A stretch of 64,000 bases of DNA, from positions 992,001 to 1,056,000 of the forward strand of contig CAWAAT010000001.1 of NCBI GenBank assembly GCA_963780175.1, in the 5' to 3' direction. The stretch's first letter is position 1, and the number at the start of each line of letters is the position of its first letter. The notes below the pieces were generated by a model that worked only from the letters and a program-made list of their open reading frames with translations, searched no databases and was not told the origin of the DNA. Positions 19,511 to 28,542 of this stretch are shown in pieces. The translations under genes were made by a program, and so were the position numbers. The DNA comes from Brooklawnia sp963780175 (GTDB taxonomy: Bacteria; Actinomycetota; Actinomycetes; Propionibacteriales; Propionibacteriaceae).

Positions 19511-20611
19511 ATGAGCCCAACGCCGATTCCCTTCCGTCACCTTTTTGGCCCAGGCCCGACGAATGCCTACCCGGAAGCCACTCTCGCCCTCGGCCGCCCA
19601 CTGCTCGGCCATCTCGACCCGTCGTTCATCGCGGCGATGGACGAAGCCTGCGAGGGTCTGCGGGAGGTGTGGGGCACGACGAACCGCCGTACGCTGCCGC
19701 TGTCCGCGACCGGCTCTGCGGGTATGGAAGCCGCGTTCGTCAACATCGTCCAGACCGGTGACGTCGTGGTCGTCGGGGTCAACGGACTCTTCGGAGAACG
19801 GATGTGCGACGTCGCGGCGCGCTGCGGCGCGCAGGTGGTGCGCGTCGACTTCGAGTGGGGTCAGCCGGTCGACCCGGAGCGTCTCGTCGCCGCCCACCCG
19901 AACCCCAAGGTGATCGCCGCCGTGCATGCCGAGACCTCCACCGGGGTGCGATCAGACATCGCCGCGCTCGGTGAACTCAAGGGCGACGCGTTGTTGCTGG
20001 TGGACGCGGTCACCTCGATCGGCGGCATCGAGTTGCACGCCGACGACTGGGGCATTGACATCGGGTATGCGGGGACGCAGAAGTGCCTGGGTGTGGCCCC
20101 CGGACTGGCTCCGTTCACCATCAACGACCGCGCCTGGCAGCGTCGGGTTGAGCACCCGAGGTCGTGGTACCTCGACCTCGGAATGCTGGGCGGTTACGTC
20201 GGCGAGGCTTCTGGGTCGACCAGGACGTACCACCACACCGCTCCGGTGGCGATGGTCCTCTCGCTGCAGGCCGCACTGAATCGCATTCTGGCGGAGGGCT
20301 TGCACCGGGTCTGGGCCCGCCACCACGCGGCCGGTGCCCAACTGCAGGCCGGTCTGCAAGAGATGGGGTTGGAACTGTTCGCGGCCGAGGGGCACCGGCT
20401 GCCCGAGTTGACCACGGTCAGGGTGCCGGAGGGCATCGACTCCGCGCGGGTGCGTGGCTACCTGCTGGATCGCTACCAACTGGAGATCGGCGCGGGGGTC
20501 AAGCAGTATGCCTCGTCCGTGTGGCGGATCGGCCTGATGGGCCCGAACGCCAACCCGGCCTCCGTCGAGTTGATTCTCGCGGCCCTGCGGGACGCCTTGC
20601 AGCGGGCCTAG
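19511..20611 (+). CDS. Class V aminotransferase (alanine-glyoxylate / serine-glyoxylate type)
   Basis: 366 residues. PLP-fold landmarks: GPGPTNAYPEATLAL at the N-terminus, LSATGSAGMEAAFVNIV, VHAETSTGVRSDIAAL, LLVDAVTSIGGIELHADDWGIDIGYAGTQKCLGVAPGL, where the Lys of TQKCLG is the Schiff-base lysine, and the late RIGLMGPNANPASV. The family moves amino groups from alanine or serine to glyoxylate. The ATG at 19511 fits the family N-terminus; upstream in-frame sequence lacks similarity. Confidence 0.85.
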   Translation: MSPTPIPFRHLFGPGPTNAYPEATLALGRPLLGHLDPSFIAAMDEACEGLREVWGTTNRRTLPLSATGSAGMEAAFVNIVQTGDVVVVGVNGLFGERMCDVAARCGAQVVRVDFEWGQPVDPERLVAAHPNPKVIAAVHAETSTGVRSDIAALGELKGDALLLVDAVTSIGGIELHADDWGIDIGYAGTQKCLGVAPGLAPFTINDRAWQRRVEHPRSWYLDLGMLGGYVGEASGSTRTYHHTAPVAMVLSLQAALNRILAEGLHRVWARHHAAGAQLQAGLQEMGLELFAAEGHRLPELTTVRVPEGIDSARVRGYLLDRYQLEIGAGVKQYASSVWRIGLMGPNANPASVELILAALRDALQRA

Positions 20612-20647
20612 CGCCGCAGGGCTGGGCAGTCTGTGGGCACCCGCCGG

Positions 20648-20667
20648 CTGCCGGAGGACTCCGGCAG
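20648..20667 (+). terminator. Hairpin after the aminotransferase gene
   Basis: Perfect inverted repeat CTGCCGGA-GGAC-TCCGGCAG with a four-base loop, 36 nt past the aminotransferase stop codon. Confidence 0.6.
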
Positions 20668-20702
20668 TGAGTACGCTGTGCGGCAAGGCGAGGGGGATCC
20701 AG

Positions 20703-21215
20703 ATGAGCGAGAACCAGAGCAGCGGTCAACCGCAGTACGGAACGCAACCGCCGTACGGCCAGCAGCCGTACGGTCAACCCCAGTACGGTCAACCCCAGTA
20801 CGGACCGCAACCGCCGTACGGCCAGCAGTCGTCCGGTCAACCCCAATACGGCCTACCCCAGTACGGGCCGCTACCGCAATACGCCCCACCGCAGTACGGC
20901 GTCGGACCCTCCGGCAGCCCCTACGGCCAGCAGGTTCAGCCCATCCGGCCGCCCTTTGGTGGCGTCCAGCCCCAGGCGGGTCGCAAGGAACCCGCCGTCT
21001 CGCTGCTCGTCTCATTCATCGTTCCCGGCGTCGGAAGCATGATGAACGGCGAGACGGGCAAGGGCGTGGGCATCCTGATCGGCTACGTCGCGTGCGTTCT
21101 CCTGTCGTGGCTCATCCTGCCGGCGGGGGGCGCGTTCGCCTTGTGGATCTGGGGCATGGTGGACGCCTACCAGGGTGCCCAGCGGTACAACATCGCTCAT
21201 GGCCTGATGCCCTGA
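20703..21215 (+). CDS. PQYG-repeat, TM2-like small membrane protein
   Basis: 170 residues. The N-terminal ~85 residues are low-complexity QPQYG/QPPYG repeats. Then comes KEPAVSLLVSFIVPGVGSMMNGETGKGVGILIGYVACVLLSWLILPAGGAFALWIWGMVDAYQGAQRYN, two hydrophobic segments with the PG.G....G..G.G and D-Y-GA pattern of TM2/DUF5683-like proteins. It is probably a small cytoplasmic-membrane protein with a disordered tail; function unknown. The ATG at 20703 follows GAGGGGGATCC, a usable ribosome-binding site. Confidence 0.7.
   Translation: MSENQSSGQPQYGTQPPYGQQPYGQPQYGQPQYGPQPPYGQQSSGQPQYGLPQYGPLPQYAPPQYGVGPSGSPYGQQVQPIRPPFGGVQPQAGRKEPAVSLLVSFIVPGVGSMMNGETGKGVGILIGYVACVLLSWLILPAGGAFALWIWGMVDAYQGAQRYNIAHGLMP
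20733..20906 (+). repeat. In-frame tandem repeats encoding QPQYG/QPPYG
   Basis: About a dozen 15-nt units of the type CAACCCCAGTACGGT with variants. Neighbouring copies around 20775-20810 are nearly identical, so unit number may vary between strains. Confidence 0.75.
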
Positions 21216-21232
21216 CCGGTGCCGGGTGTTGA

Positions 21233-22252
21233 TCAGCTACCCGGTTTGGCCCAGTCCAGGTCAGGCATCTGAGCCGCGAACTCATGCAGCAGCAGACTGG
21301 ACGCGTCCAGGGCGCTGAGGTGACCGGTGCCCACCTTGTGCTCGAGGTCCTGGGACAGGGCCCGCATCCGACGCGTGCCGTGCAAGGCGTCCATCAGCGC
21401 AGCCTCTGTCTGGCTCCACATCCAGCTCACCTGCTGGGAGGCGCGATAGGTCTCCAGACCGTACTTCTTCTCCAGATGGGCGCGATGCTCGAGGACGGCC
21501 TGCCAGACCTCCGCCAACCCCATCTTGTGAAGCGCCGAGCAGGTCAACACAGGAACCCTGCGATCGGAGTCGGCCGAACTGACCAGCTTCATCGCGATGG
21601 AGAGTTCGCGGGCGGTCACGCGAGCCTCACCCGCATTATCTCCGTCCGCCTTGTTCACGGCGATGACGTGCGCCAGTTCGAGGATGCCCTTCTTGATGCC
21701 CTGCAACTGGTCGCCGGAGCGAGCCAGCATGAGGATCAGGTAGGTGTCCACCATGCCCTGCACGGCTACCTCGGACTGACCAACGCCGACGGTCTCGACG
21801 ATCACCACGTCGTAGCCGGAAGCTTCGACCAGAAGCATCGCCTCCCGGGTGGCCCGGGCAACTCCCCCCAGATGCAATCCCGTGGGTGAGGGTCGGATGA
21901 AGGCGTTCTCCGACTCCGCGAGGGCGCCCATCCGCGTCCGGTCGCCGAGCACCGAACCGCCCGACACCGAACTGGAAGGGTCCACCGCCAGCACGGCCAC
22001 TTTGTGGCCCTGCTCGATGAGCAGGCACCCGAGCGCGTCCGTGAATGTCGACTTGCCCGCCCCTGGCACCCCGGACAAGCCCAGCCTGATCGAACGTCCC
22101 GACAGGGGCGCCAGTTCGCGGAGGAGTTCACGGGCCAGCACGCGATGCGCCGGCTTGCGGGACTCCACCAAGGTGATGGACCGGGCCAGTGCGGCCCGGT
22201 CCCCACCCTTGACACCCTCAATCAGTGCGGGGACGTCGATCCTCCTAGGCAT
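21233..22252 (-). CDS. meaB: Methylmalonyl-CoA mutase-associated GTPase MeaB
   Basis: About 339 residues. A G3E-type GTPase: Walker A GVPGAGKSTFTDALG, then VLAVDPSSSVSGGSVLGDRTRM, VIVETVGVGQSE (switch/Walker B) and NKADGDN as the base-specificity motif. MeaB guards the mutase: it gates adenosylcobalamin loading and removes inactivated cofactor. It overlaps the end of mutB by 8 nt. The ATG at 22252 is chosen over the GTG at 22255; AGGAGG lies just upstream inside mutB. Confidence 0.93.
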   Translation of the reverse strand: MPRRIDVPALIEGVKGGDRAALARSITLVESRKPAHRVLARELLRELAPLSGRSIRLGLSGVPGAGKSTFTDALGCLLIEQGHKVAVLAVDPSSSVSGGSVLGDRTRMGALAESENAFIRPSPTGLHLGGVARATREAMLLVEASGYDVVIVETVGVGQSEVAVQGMVDTYLILMLARSGDQLQGIKKGILELAHVIAVNKADGDNAGEARVTARELSIAMKLVSSADSDRRVPVLTCSALHKMGLAEVWQAVLEHRAHLEKKYGLETYRASQQVSWMWSQTEAALMDALHGTRRMRALSQDLEHKVGTGHLSALDASSLLLHEFAAQMPDLDWAKPGS

Positions 22253-24437
22253 CACCCTCCTGCGCGGCCTTGATCATCGCCCGCAACAGATCCTTGGCTG
22301 CCTCGGGGATGTTCGTGCCCGGCGGGTAGATCGCGGCTGCACCAGCCTGACGCAGTTCCTCGAAGTCCTGCTCGGGGATGACACCACCGACCACGATCGA
22401 GATGTCCTGGCGTCCCTGCTTGTCGAGTTCGGCACGCAGGGCAGGCACCAGCGTGAGATGGCCGGCCGCCAACGACGAGACGCCGACGACGTGCACGTCA
22501 CCCTCGATGGCCTGACGAGCAGACTCCTCGGGGGTCTGGAACAGCGGGCCCACGTCGACGTCGAAACCGAGGTCGGCGAAGGCGGTTGCGATCACCTTCT
22601 GGCCGCGGTCGTGACCGTCCTGACCCATCTTGGCGATCAGGATGCGCGGACGACGACCTTCGATCTCCTCGAACTCGTCGACCAGTGCACGGGTTTCTTC
22701 CATGACTTCCGACTTCCCTGATTCCTTCGAGTAGACACCCGAGATGGTGCGGATCTGTGCGGTGTAGCGACCGAAGACGGCCTCCAGCGCATCCGACATC
22801 TCGCCCACTGTCGCCCCGGCGCGTCCGGCGTCGATGCACAGCTTGAGCAGGTTGCGCTCCGGGTCGGTCGAGTCCTGGTTCCCGGCAGCCCAGGTGATGG
22901 CCTCGAGTGCCTTGGCGCAGGCTTCCGAATCTCGTTCGGCGCGCAGCTTGTTCAACTTGGCGATCTGCTGTTCACGAACCGAACGGTTGTCCACCTTCAG
23001 CACGTCCAGCGGGTCATCGGTGTCGAGGACGTACTTGTTGACTCCGATCACCGGCTGACGACCGGAGTCGATGCGAGCCTGGGTACGCGCCGCGGCCTCT
23101 TCGATGCGCATCTTGGGGATGCCCGCCTCGATCGCCTTGGTCATGCCGCCGGCAGCCTCGACCTCCTGGATCAACGCCCAACCCTTGCGGGCGAGGTCCG
23201 CAGTCAGCTTCTCGACGTATGCAGAGCCCGCCCACAGATCAACGCTGCGAGTGGTGCCCGACTGCTGCTGCAGGAACAGTTGCGTGTTGCGGGCGATCCG
23301 GGCGGAGAAGTCGGTCGGCAGCGCGATGGCCTCATCCAGTGCGTTGGTGTGCAACGACTGGGTGTGGCCCTGGGTCGCGGCCATCGCCTCGACGCAGGTA
23401 CGCACCACGTTGTTGTAGACGTCCTGGGCGGTCAGAGACCAGCCAGAGGTCTGCGAGTGAGTACGCAGGCTCATCGACTTCGGGTTCTTCGGGTTGAACT
23501 GGCGAACCAGGCGGGCCCACAGCATGCGGGCGGCGCGAAGCTTCGCCACTTCCATGAAGAAGTTCATCCCGATGCCCCAGAAGAAGCTCAGTCGCGGGGC
23601 AAACTGGTCAACGTTCAGGCCCACCGCCTCACCAGCCCGCAGGTACTCGACACCGTCGGCCAAGGTGTAGGCCATCTCGATGTCGGCCGTCGCGCCGGCC
23701 TCCTGCATGTGGTAGCCGGAGATGGAGATCGAGTTGAACTTCGGCATGTTCGCACTGGTGAAGGCGAAGATGTCAGAGACGATCCGCATGGACGGTGCCG
23801 GCGGGTAGATGTAGGTGTTACGAACCATGAACTCCTTGAGGATGTCGTTCTGGATCGTACCGGCGAGCTTGTCGGGCTTGACGCCCTGTTCCTCGGCGGC
23901 CACCACGTACAACGCCAGGATCGGCAGCACGGCGCCGTTCATGGTCATCGACACGCTCATCTGGTCGAGCGGGATGCCGTCGAACAGCTGCCGCATGTCG
24001 AGGATCGAGTCGACCGCGACACCTGCCATGCCCACGTCGCCGGCCACGCGAGGGTGGTCGGAGTCGTAGCCACGGTGGGTGGCCAGGTCGAACGCGATGG
24101 ACAGGCCCTTCTGGCCGGCCGCGAGGTTGCGTCGGTAGAAGGCGTTCGACTCCTCGGCGGTCGAGAAGCCCGCGTACTGGCGGACCGTCCACGGACGCGA
24201 CACGTACATCGTCGAGTACGGGCCGCGCAGGTAGGGCGGAAGGCCCGGCATGGTCTCCAGGAAGTCGAGACCCTCGTAGACGTCGGCACCGTAGAGCTGT
24301 TCGACCGGGATTTGTTCCGCGGTCATCCATTCCTCAGGTCCTGCGGCATCCAGCAGCTGGTCGAATCTGGCCTGGGCGTCGGCCGCGATGGCCGCATCGC
24401 CCAGCTCGACCTGGTCGAAGCGAGGTAGCGCGTTCAC
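22245..24437 (-). CDS. mutB: Methylmalonyl-CoA mutase large (alpha) subunit
   Basis: 730 residues. Interconverts succinyl-CoA and (R)-methylmalonyl-CoA with adenosylcobalamin, the key rearrangement of propionate fermentation. The TIM-barrel part shows PGLPPYLRGPYSTMYVSRPWTVRQYAGFSTAEESNAFYRRNL and the GLSIAFDLATHRGYDSDHPRV stretch. The C-terminal cobalamin domain has KMGQDGHDRGQKVIATAFADLGFDVDVGPLF, including the DxHxxG cobalt-ligand motif, and later GGVIPEQDFEEL. The GTG start at 24437 overlaps the mutA stop by 4 nt (GTGA), indicating coupled translation. Confidence 0.97.
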   Translation of the reverse strand: MNALPRFDQVELGDAAIAADAQARFDQLLDAAGPEEWMTAEQIPVEQLYGADVYEGLDFLETMPGLPPYLRGPYSTMYVSRPWTVRQYAGFSTAEESNAFYRRNLAAGQKGLSIAFDLATHRGYDSDHPRVAGDVGMAGVAVDSILDMRQLFDGIPLDQMSVSMTMNGAVLPILALYVVAAEEQGVKPDKLAGTIQNDILKEFMVRNTYIYPPAPSMRIVSDIFAFTSANMPKFNSISISGYHMQEAGATADIEMAYTLADGVEYLRAGEAVGLNVDQFAPRLSFFWGIGMNFFMEVAKLRAARMLWARLVRQFNPKNPKSMSLRTHSQTSGWSLTAQDVYNNVVRTCVEAMAATQGHTQSLHTNALDEAIALPTDFSARIARNTQLFLQQQSGTTRSVDLWAGSAYVEKLTADLARKGWALIQEVEAAGGMTKAIEAGIPKMRIEEAAARTQARIDSGRQPVIGVNKYVLDTDDPLDVLKVDNRSVREQQIAKLNKLRAERDSEACAKALEAITWAAGNQDSTDPERNLLKLCIDAGRAGATVGEMSDALEAVFGRYTAQIRTISGVYSKESGKSEVMEETRALVDEFEEIEGRRPRILIAKMGQDGHDRGQKVIATAFADLGFDVDVGPLFQTPEESARQAIEGDVHVVGVSSLAAGHLTLVPALRAELDKQGRQDISIVVGGVIPEQDFEELRQAGAAAIYPPGTNIPEAAKDLLRAMIKAAQEGDA

Positions 24438-26338
24438 TTGTTCACCCCCAGAGTGTCAAGGACGTCATTCAGGCCTGCCACGACATCCACCCCAACGGCG
24501 ATGGTGGCGTCGATGATGCCTGCAGTGTCGACGTCTCCGAGTTCCTTGATGTTGCCTGCCAGCAGCACCTTCTGCGCCCCGGCGTCCTTGAGCGCCTTGG
24601 CGACCTCGAGTCCGCTGGCCGCGTACACCTTGGCCGAGGAGCACAGGCAGGCCACCGGGGTACCGGATGACCTCCAGGCCTCGACGATCTGCTCGGTCGA
24701 ACCACCCTCGGTGCTCGGGGTCGCCAAGCCGGCGATCTTGAAGTAGTTGGACGCGAAGCCTTCGCGTCCACCGAAGTCACGACGAGCACCCAGGCAGGCC
24801 AGGAACACCTTGGCGTCCGTGCCGGCAACGGCATCACGCAACTTCTCGAAAGGTTCGGAGTCACGCTGCCAGGCCAGTCCGGCGTAGGCGGGTGCCTCGG
24901 GTCGGGCGCTGCGTCCCGTGATCGGAACCTCGTCCGCGTTCGGGAACTCCGACACCCCGGTGATCGGGAGCTTGCGGCTGGCCAACAGCTTGGCGCGCTT
25001 GTCGTTGAGCCCCTGGAGAGCCTGAGCGATGGTGCCTGCGCTCAGTGCTGCACGCATGCCGCCAGCAGCCTCGACCTTCTGGAACTCTGCCCAGGCGGCT
25101 TCGGCGATCTGGCGAGTCAGTGACTCGATGTACCAGGCGCCACCGGCCGGATCGTTCACCCGTCCGATGTTGGACTCCTCGCCCAGAACGATTTGCGTGT
25201 TGCGAGCCACCCGGCGACTGAAGTCGTTGGGCAGTCCCCATGCGGTGTCGAACGGCAGCACTGTGATCGCCTCGGCGCCTCCGATGGCGGCCGAGAAGGT
25301 GGCGATGCTGCCACGCAGGATGTTCACGTATGGATCGTCCCGGGTAATTTCGCGCCACGAGGTGACCGCGTGCTGGCGAGCGCCCCGTTTGGCGGCGTCA
25401 ACCCCGAAGACCTCACCGACGCGAGCCCAGGCAAGGCGCAGGGCGCGCAACCGGGCGATGGTGGCGACCTGGTCACAGGTGGCGCTGACCCGGAAGTTGA
25501 TCGAGTCGAAGGCGTCGTCCACGCTGACACCCTGCTCGACCAGTGCACGCACGTACTCCACTGCAGTGGCCAGCAACCAGGCAACCTCGTGGACGTCGCC
25601 GGCTCCGGCGTTGTGATAGATGGTGCCGTCCACCACGAAGGCGCGCGACTTGGTGTAGCCGGCCAGCCTGTGAACCCACTGGGCGAGGTTGGACAGGTCG
25701 GCTGCCGTGCCGTTGAAGGCGGCGGCGCCGATCGGGTCGATTCCGAGGTTCAACGACAACTCGGTCTTGTCTGCGTCGCTGTTCTCATAGACGGCCAACA
25801 ATGCCTCGGCCGCCGCGACCTGATCGGTGCGGCTCGAGACGTCAACCTTGGCCAGCTTGAGCAGCACGTCAGCCAGCGAGTTGGCGACGTCGGATGCGGC
25901 GATGGCGTCCGGGTCGACGCGCAACCAGATGCTGGTGGCGCCACGTTCCAGGTCGACCCTGACGGCCTCACGGGTGAGCGTCGTGTCGGGGTCCTCGTGC
26001 AGAGCTCGCACATCCCAGGCGTCCATGTCGCCGTTGCGAACGGTGGTGCCACGGGTGAAAGGAGCCGCGCCGGGCGATCCGAGATCGCCGATCGCATCCT
26101 GCTTGGTGTACAGCGGCTCGATGACCAGACCGTCCACGGTCTTGGTGCGCAACCGCTCAATGGCCTGCTCAGGACTCAGCAGCTTGTCTTCCGGACGTCC
26201 CTTGTTCAGAACCTTGGCAACTTCAGCCGCCCACTGGTCGTAGCTGGGTGCGGCGAAATCACCGGCAAGAACGAGGTTTGCGGGGACTAGGTCCACGACA
26301 TCCGTTGACGCGCCTGCTGGTGGAGTAGGTGTCGTCAT
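24434..26338 (-). CDS. mutA: Methylmalonyl-CoA mutase small (beta) subunit
   Basis: 634 residues, the usual size. Homologous to MutB but catalytically silent; it pairs with MutB in the heterodimer typical of propionibacteria. Landmarks: PLYTKQDAIGDLGSPGAAPFTRG, GLPNDFSRRVARNTQIVLGEESNIGRVNDPAGGAWYIE, and a C-terminal B12-fold region lacking the DxHxxG motif (ACLCSSAKVYAASGLEVAKAL instead). GGGAGGAG lies 7 nt before the ATG at 26338. First gene of mutA-mutB-meaB. Confidence 0.95.
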   Translation of the reverse strand: MTTPTPPAGASTDVVDLVPANLVLAGDFAAPSYDQWAAEVAKVLNKGRPEDKLLSPEQAIERLRTKTVDGLVIEPLYTKQDAIGDLGSPGAAPFTRGTTVRNGDMDAWDVRALHEDPDTTLTREAVRVDLERGATSIWLRVDPDAIAASDVANSLADVLLKLAKVDVSSRTDQVAAAEALLAVYENSDADKTELSLNLGIDPIGAAAFNGTAADLSNLAQWVHRLAGYTKSRAFVVDGTIYHNAGAGDVHEVAWLLATAVEYVRALVEQGVSVDDAFDSINFRVSATCDQVATIARLRALRLAWARVGEVFGVDAAKRGARQHAVTSWREITRDDPYVNILRGSIATFSAAIGGAEAITVLPFDTAWGLPNDFSRRVARNTQIVLGEESNIGRVNDPAGGAWYIESLTRQIAEAAWAEFQKVEAAGGMRAALSAGTIAQALQGLNDKRAKLLASRKLPITGVSEFPNADEVPITGRSARPEAPAYAGLAWQRDSEPFEKLRDAVAGTDAKVFLACLGARRDFGGREGFASNYFKIAGLATPSTEGGSTEQIVEAWRSSGTPVACLCSSAKVYAASGLEVAKALKDAGAQKVLLAGNIKELGDVDTAGIIDATIAVGVDVVAGLNDVLDTLGVNK

Positions 26339-26359
26339 CGGTTCACTCCTCCCAGTGTT

Positions 26360-26423
26360 ACCGGCTTCATGTGAAGCCTTGTTTTCGAACTGTCCGGACG
26401 ACCGGCTTCATCGTCCGTGACAG
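26360..26423 (-). promoter_or_regulatory. mutA leader: palindrome, direct repeats and a bulged hairpin
   Basis: Within 90 nt upstream of mutA are three nested signals. The palindrome GGCTTCA-TG-TGAAGCC is at 26363-26378. ACCGGCTTCAT occurs at 26360-26370 and again at 26401-26411, 41 bp apart, a near-integral number of helix turns. An interrupted hairpin pairs CTGTCCGGACGA (26390-26401) with TCGTCCGTGACAG (26411-26423) with one bulged base. This fits an operator or structured leader for the mutase operon; no known riboswitch is recognised. Confidence 0.5.
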
Positions 26424-26461
26424 GTTGGCGGTAGTACCAGCCCGGCCAGTTGCCACGGCTT

Positions 26462-26500
26462 CTGGGCGGGCCAGATGGCTGACCACCTGAGCCCGCCCAG
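26462..26500 (-). terminator. Hairpin terminator after the 3-hydroxyisobutyrate-dehydrogenase-like gene
   Basis: Perfect 10-bp arms CTGGGCGGGC and GCCCGCCCAG with a 19-nt loop, about 60 nt past the stop codon at 26562. It separates that gene from the mut operon on the same strand. Confidence 0.7.
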
Positions 26501-26561
26501 CATATCAACAGGACCGGGGCCCGGGTCCGGCGCCCTGATGAAGGTCCGGGTTCGTCAGCGT

Positions 26562-27458
26562 CTACTTGCCGGCCTCGATCGTGATGCCGTTCAGCTTCGC
26601 CTGAGCCTTGGTCAGGGATCCGCAGAACTCGCCGCCGAAGCCGAGCGCGCTCGCCGTGCTCAGCGCCTCGTGCACCCCGTCACCGACCATTGCCGGGACG
26701 CTGAGGTCGCCCGCCAGCCGCGAGTAATACCGGACGTCCTTGCGGGCGTTGTCGAGCTGGAACATCAGGGTGTCGAACTTGCCGTGCAGCGAGTTCTCCA
26801 TGATGCGCAGGGTGCCACCGTTGGCGAAGCCACCACCCGACAGCACATCGATCAGCTTCTGCGGGTCGACGCCGGACTTCACGGCCACGGCGAAGCCCTC
26901 GGCCAGGATGGTCAGCGCCGCCTGGAAGGCGGTGTTGTTGATCAGCTTGATGATGTGGCCGGCACCGATGCCACCGCAGCGGTAGATGTTGTCTGCGAAG
27001 CACGCGATGATCGGCTCGATTTCGGCGTACAGGTCATCATCGGCTCCGACAAGAACATTGACGGTGCCGGCCTCGGCCTCGGCCGGCCCACGGGTGAGCG
27101 GGATGTCGGCGATGCGGGCGCCCTTCTCGGCGGCCAGCTCGGCCAGTGTGTAGGTCATCGACGGTTCCGAGGTGGAGGCGTCCATGATGACCAGACCCGG
27201 CTTGGGATCGGTGAGCAGTTCGCTGACGACCTGCTGGACGTCCAGGGCCGAGGTGACGCAAATCACGACCACGTCGCTGATCCGACCGAGTTCTGCGTTG
27301 TCGGCCGCCCGGGTGGCCCCCAGCTCGTCAAGTCCCTGCGGTGCACGGTTGCGCATGGTGTAGGCCAGTGGGTAACCCTTGAGCAAGATGTTCTTGGCCA
27401 GGCCGTGGCCCATCAGCCCGGTGGCACCGACGAAGCCGATCTGCTTGGTTTCTGTCAC
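26562..27458 (-). CDS. NAD(P)-dependent beta-hydroxyacid dehydrogenase (3-hydroxyisobutyrate / tartronate semialdehyde reductase type)
   Basis: 298 residues. N-terminal Rossmann motif GFVGATGLMGHGLAKNILLKGYPL, with the canonical GxGxxG altered to GATGLMG, then IMDASTSEPSMTYTLAELAAEKGARIADIPLTRGPAEAEAGTVNVLVGA and the catalytic-lysine helix GAGHIIKLINNTAFQAALTILAEGFAVA. The family oxidises 3-hydroxyisobutyrate or reduces tartronate semialdehyde; the substrate here is undecided. Start GTG at 27458 has GAGGA 6 nt upstream; longer in-frame starts lack family similarity. Confidence 0.85.
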   Translation of the reverse strand: MTETKQIGFVGATGLMGHGLAKNILLKGYPLAYTMRNRAPQGLDELGATRAADNAELGRISDVVVICVTSALDVQQVVSELLTDPKPGLVIMDASTSEPSMTYTLAELAAEKGARIADIPLTRGPAEAEAGTVNVLVGADDDLYAEIEPIIACFADNIYRCGGIGAGHIIKLINNTAFQAALTILAEGFAVAVKSGVDPQKLIDVLSGGGFANGGTLRIMENSLHGKFDTLMFQLDNARKDVRYYSRLAGDLSVPAMVGDGVHEALSTASALGFGGEFCGSLTKAQAKLNGITIEAGK

Positions 27459-27624
27459 GTCGTTCCTCTGTCTTTCCTTAGGTGTACGGCTACTCCTCCA
27501 TCCTGCCATCGAGGCACCTCTCCCGCCCGACCTGCGGCGGACTGCAGGGGTTTCCCCGGCCGCGGACAGCCCGCCGTCCCGGGTGTCGTCGCTGTTGTCC
27601 CGAGCCTGGGACAGAATGAAGGAC

Positions 27625-28533
27625 ATGTCATCGTCGCCCGCCCCTGCTCCGCTGACCAGCAACATCACCGACGTCGCCCTGATCTTCGAGGGTGGCGGGA
27701 TGCGGGTCAGCTACACGGCGGCAGTGGTCGCGGCCCTGCTGAGGGCGGGCATCCACGTCGACTGGGTGGCCGGTATCTCGGCCGGTTCCTCCAACACCGT
27801 CAACTACCTGTCCCGGGACGCGGCCAGGGCCCGGGCTGCCTTCGTCGAGTTCGCGGCCGACCCAAGGTTCGGTGACCTGCGGACCTTCCTTCGCGGCCAG
27901 GGCATGTTCAACTCGCACTACATCTACCGGGAATCGGGACGGCCCGACGGCCGTTCGCCCTTCGACTTCGCCACCTTCCAGGCCAACCCGGCGCGCATGA
28001 ATCTGGGGGTGTTCGAGGCGGACACCGGCCGGGGGTTCTACTGGACGCGCGAGGACGTGGCGACATTGGACGACCTGATGGTCCGGGTGCAGTCGTCGTC
28101 CACTCTGCCGTTCTTCATGCCGATGGTGCGCCTGGGAGAGCACACGTACGTCGACGGCGCCCTGGGCTCCAGCGGGGGCATCGCACTGGACGCGGCCCGA
28201 GCGGCCGGCTTCACCAAGTTCCTGGTGGTGCTCACTCGACCGCGCGAGTACGTCAAGCCTCCGATGAGGATCAGCCGCGGCATGAGGCAGTATTTTCGCC
28301 GCTTCCCGGCGATCCCGGACGCGCTGGCCGAGCGTCCGGCCAACTACAACCGCACCCGTGAGGAGCTCCTCGACCTGGAGCGGGACGGGCAGGCGAAGGT
28401 GTTCTTCCCCGAGGGTTTCACGGTTAGCCAGGGCGAACGCAACGTGGCTAGGCTGGACCGCAGTTTCGCGGACGGGGCGACCCAGATCGCCCGTGACCTG
28501 CCGGCCTGGAAGGAATGGCTGGGCCTGGACTGA
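27625..28533 (+). CDS. Patatin-like phospholipase/esterase
   Basis: 302 residues. Oxyanion-hole motif FEGGGMRVSYTAAVVAALL, nucleophile elbow GISAGSS (GxSxG), and the catalytic aspartate in VDGALGSSG (DGA). This is the YjjU-type patatin layout, presumably a lipid acyl hydrolase in the cytoplasm. Start: ATG 27625 has CAGAAT 7 nt upstream; ATG 27616 is also in frame. The P450 gene follows after 9 nt, so the two probably form an operon. Confidence 0.85.
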   Translation: MSSSPAPAPLTSNITDVALIFEGGGMRVSYTAAVVAALLRAGIHVDWVAGISAGSSNTVNYLSRDAARARAAFVEFAADPRFGDLRTFLRGQGMFNSHYIYRESGRPDGRSPFDFATFQANPARMNLGVFEADTGRGFYWTREDVATLDDLMVRVQSSSTLPFFMPMVRLGEHTYVDGALGSSGGIALDAARAAGFTKFLVVLTRPREYVKPPMRISRGMRQYFRRFPAIPDALAERPANYNRTREELLDLERDGQAKVFFPEGFTVSQGERNVARLDRSFADGATQIARDLPAWKEWLGLD

Positions 28534-28542
28534 GGAGGCGTG

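Noticed and set aside
20733..20906. Repeat block considered as a CRISPR-like array
   Set aside because: Units are contiguous 15-mers in frame with a protein, with no spacers and no cas genes.
26339..26561. Cobalamin riboswitch ahead of the mutase operon
   Set aside because: No B12-box-like conserved core was seen; the hairpins present are better explained as an operator/leader and a terminator.
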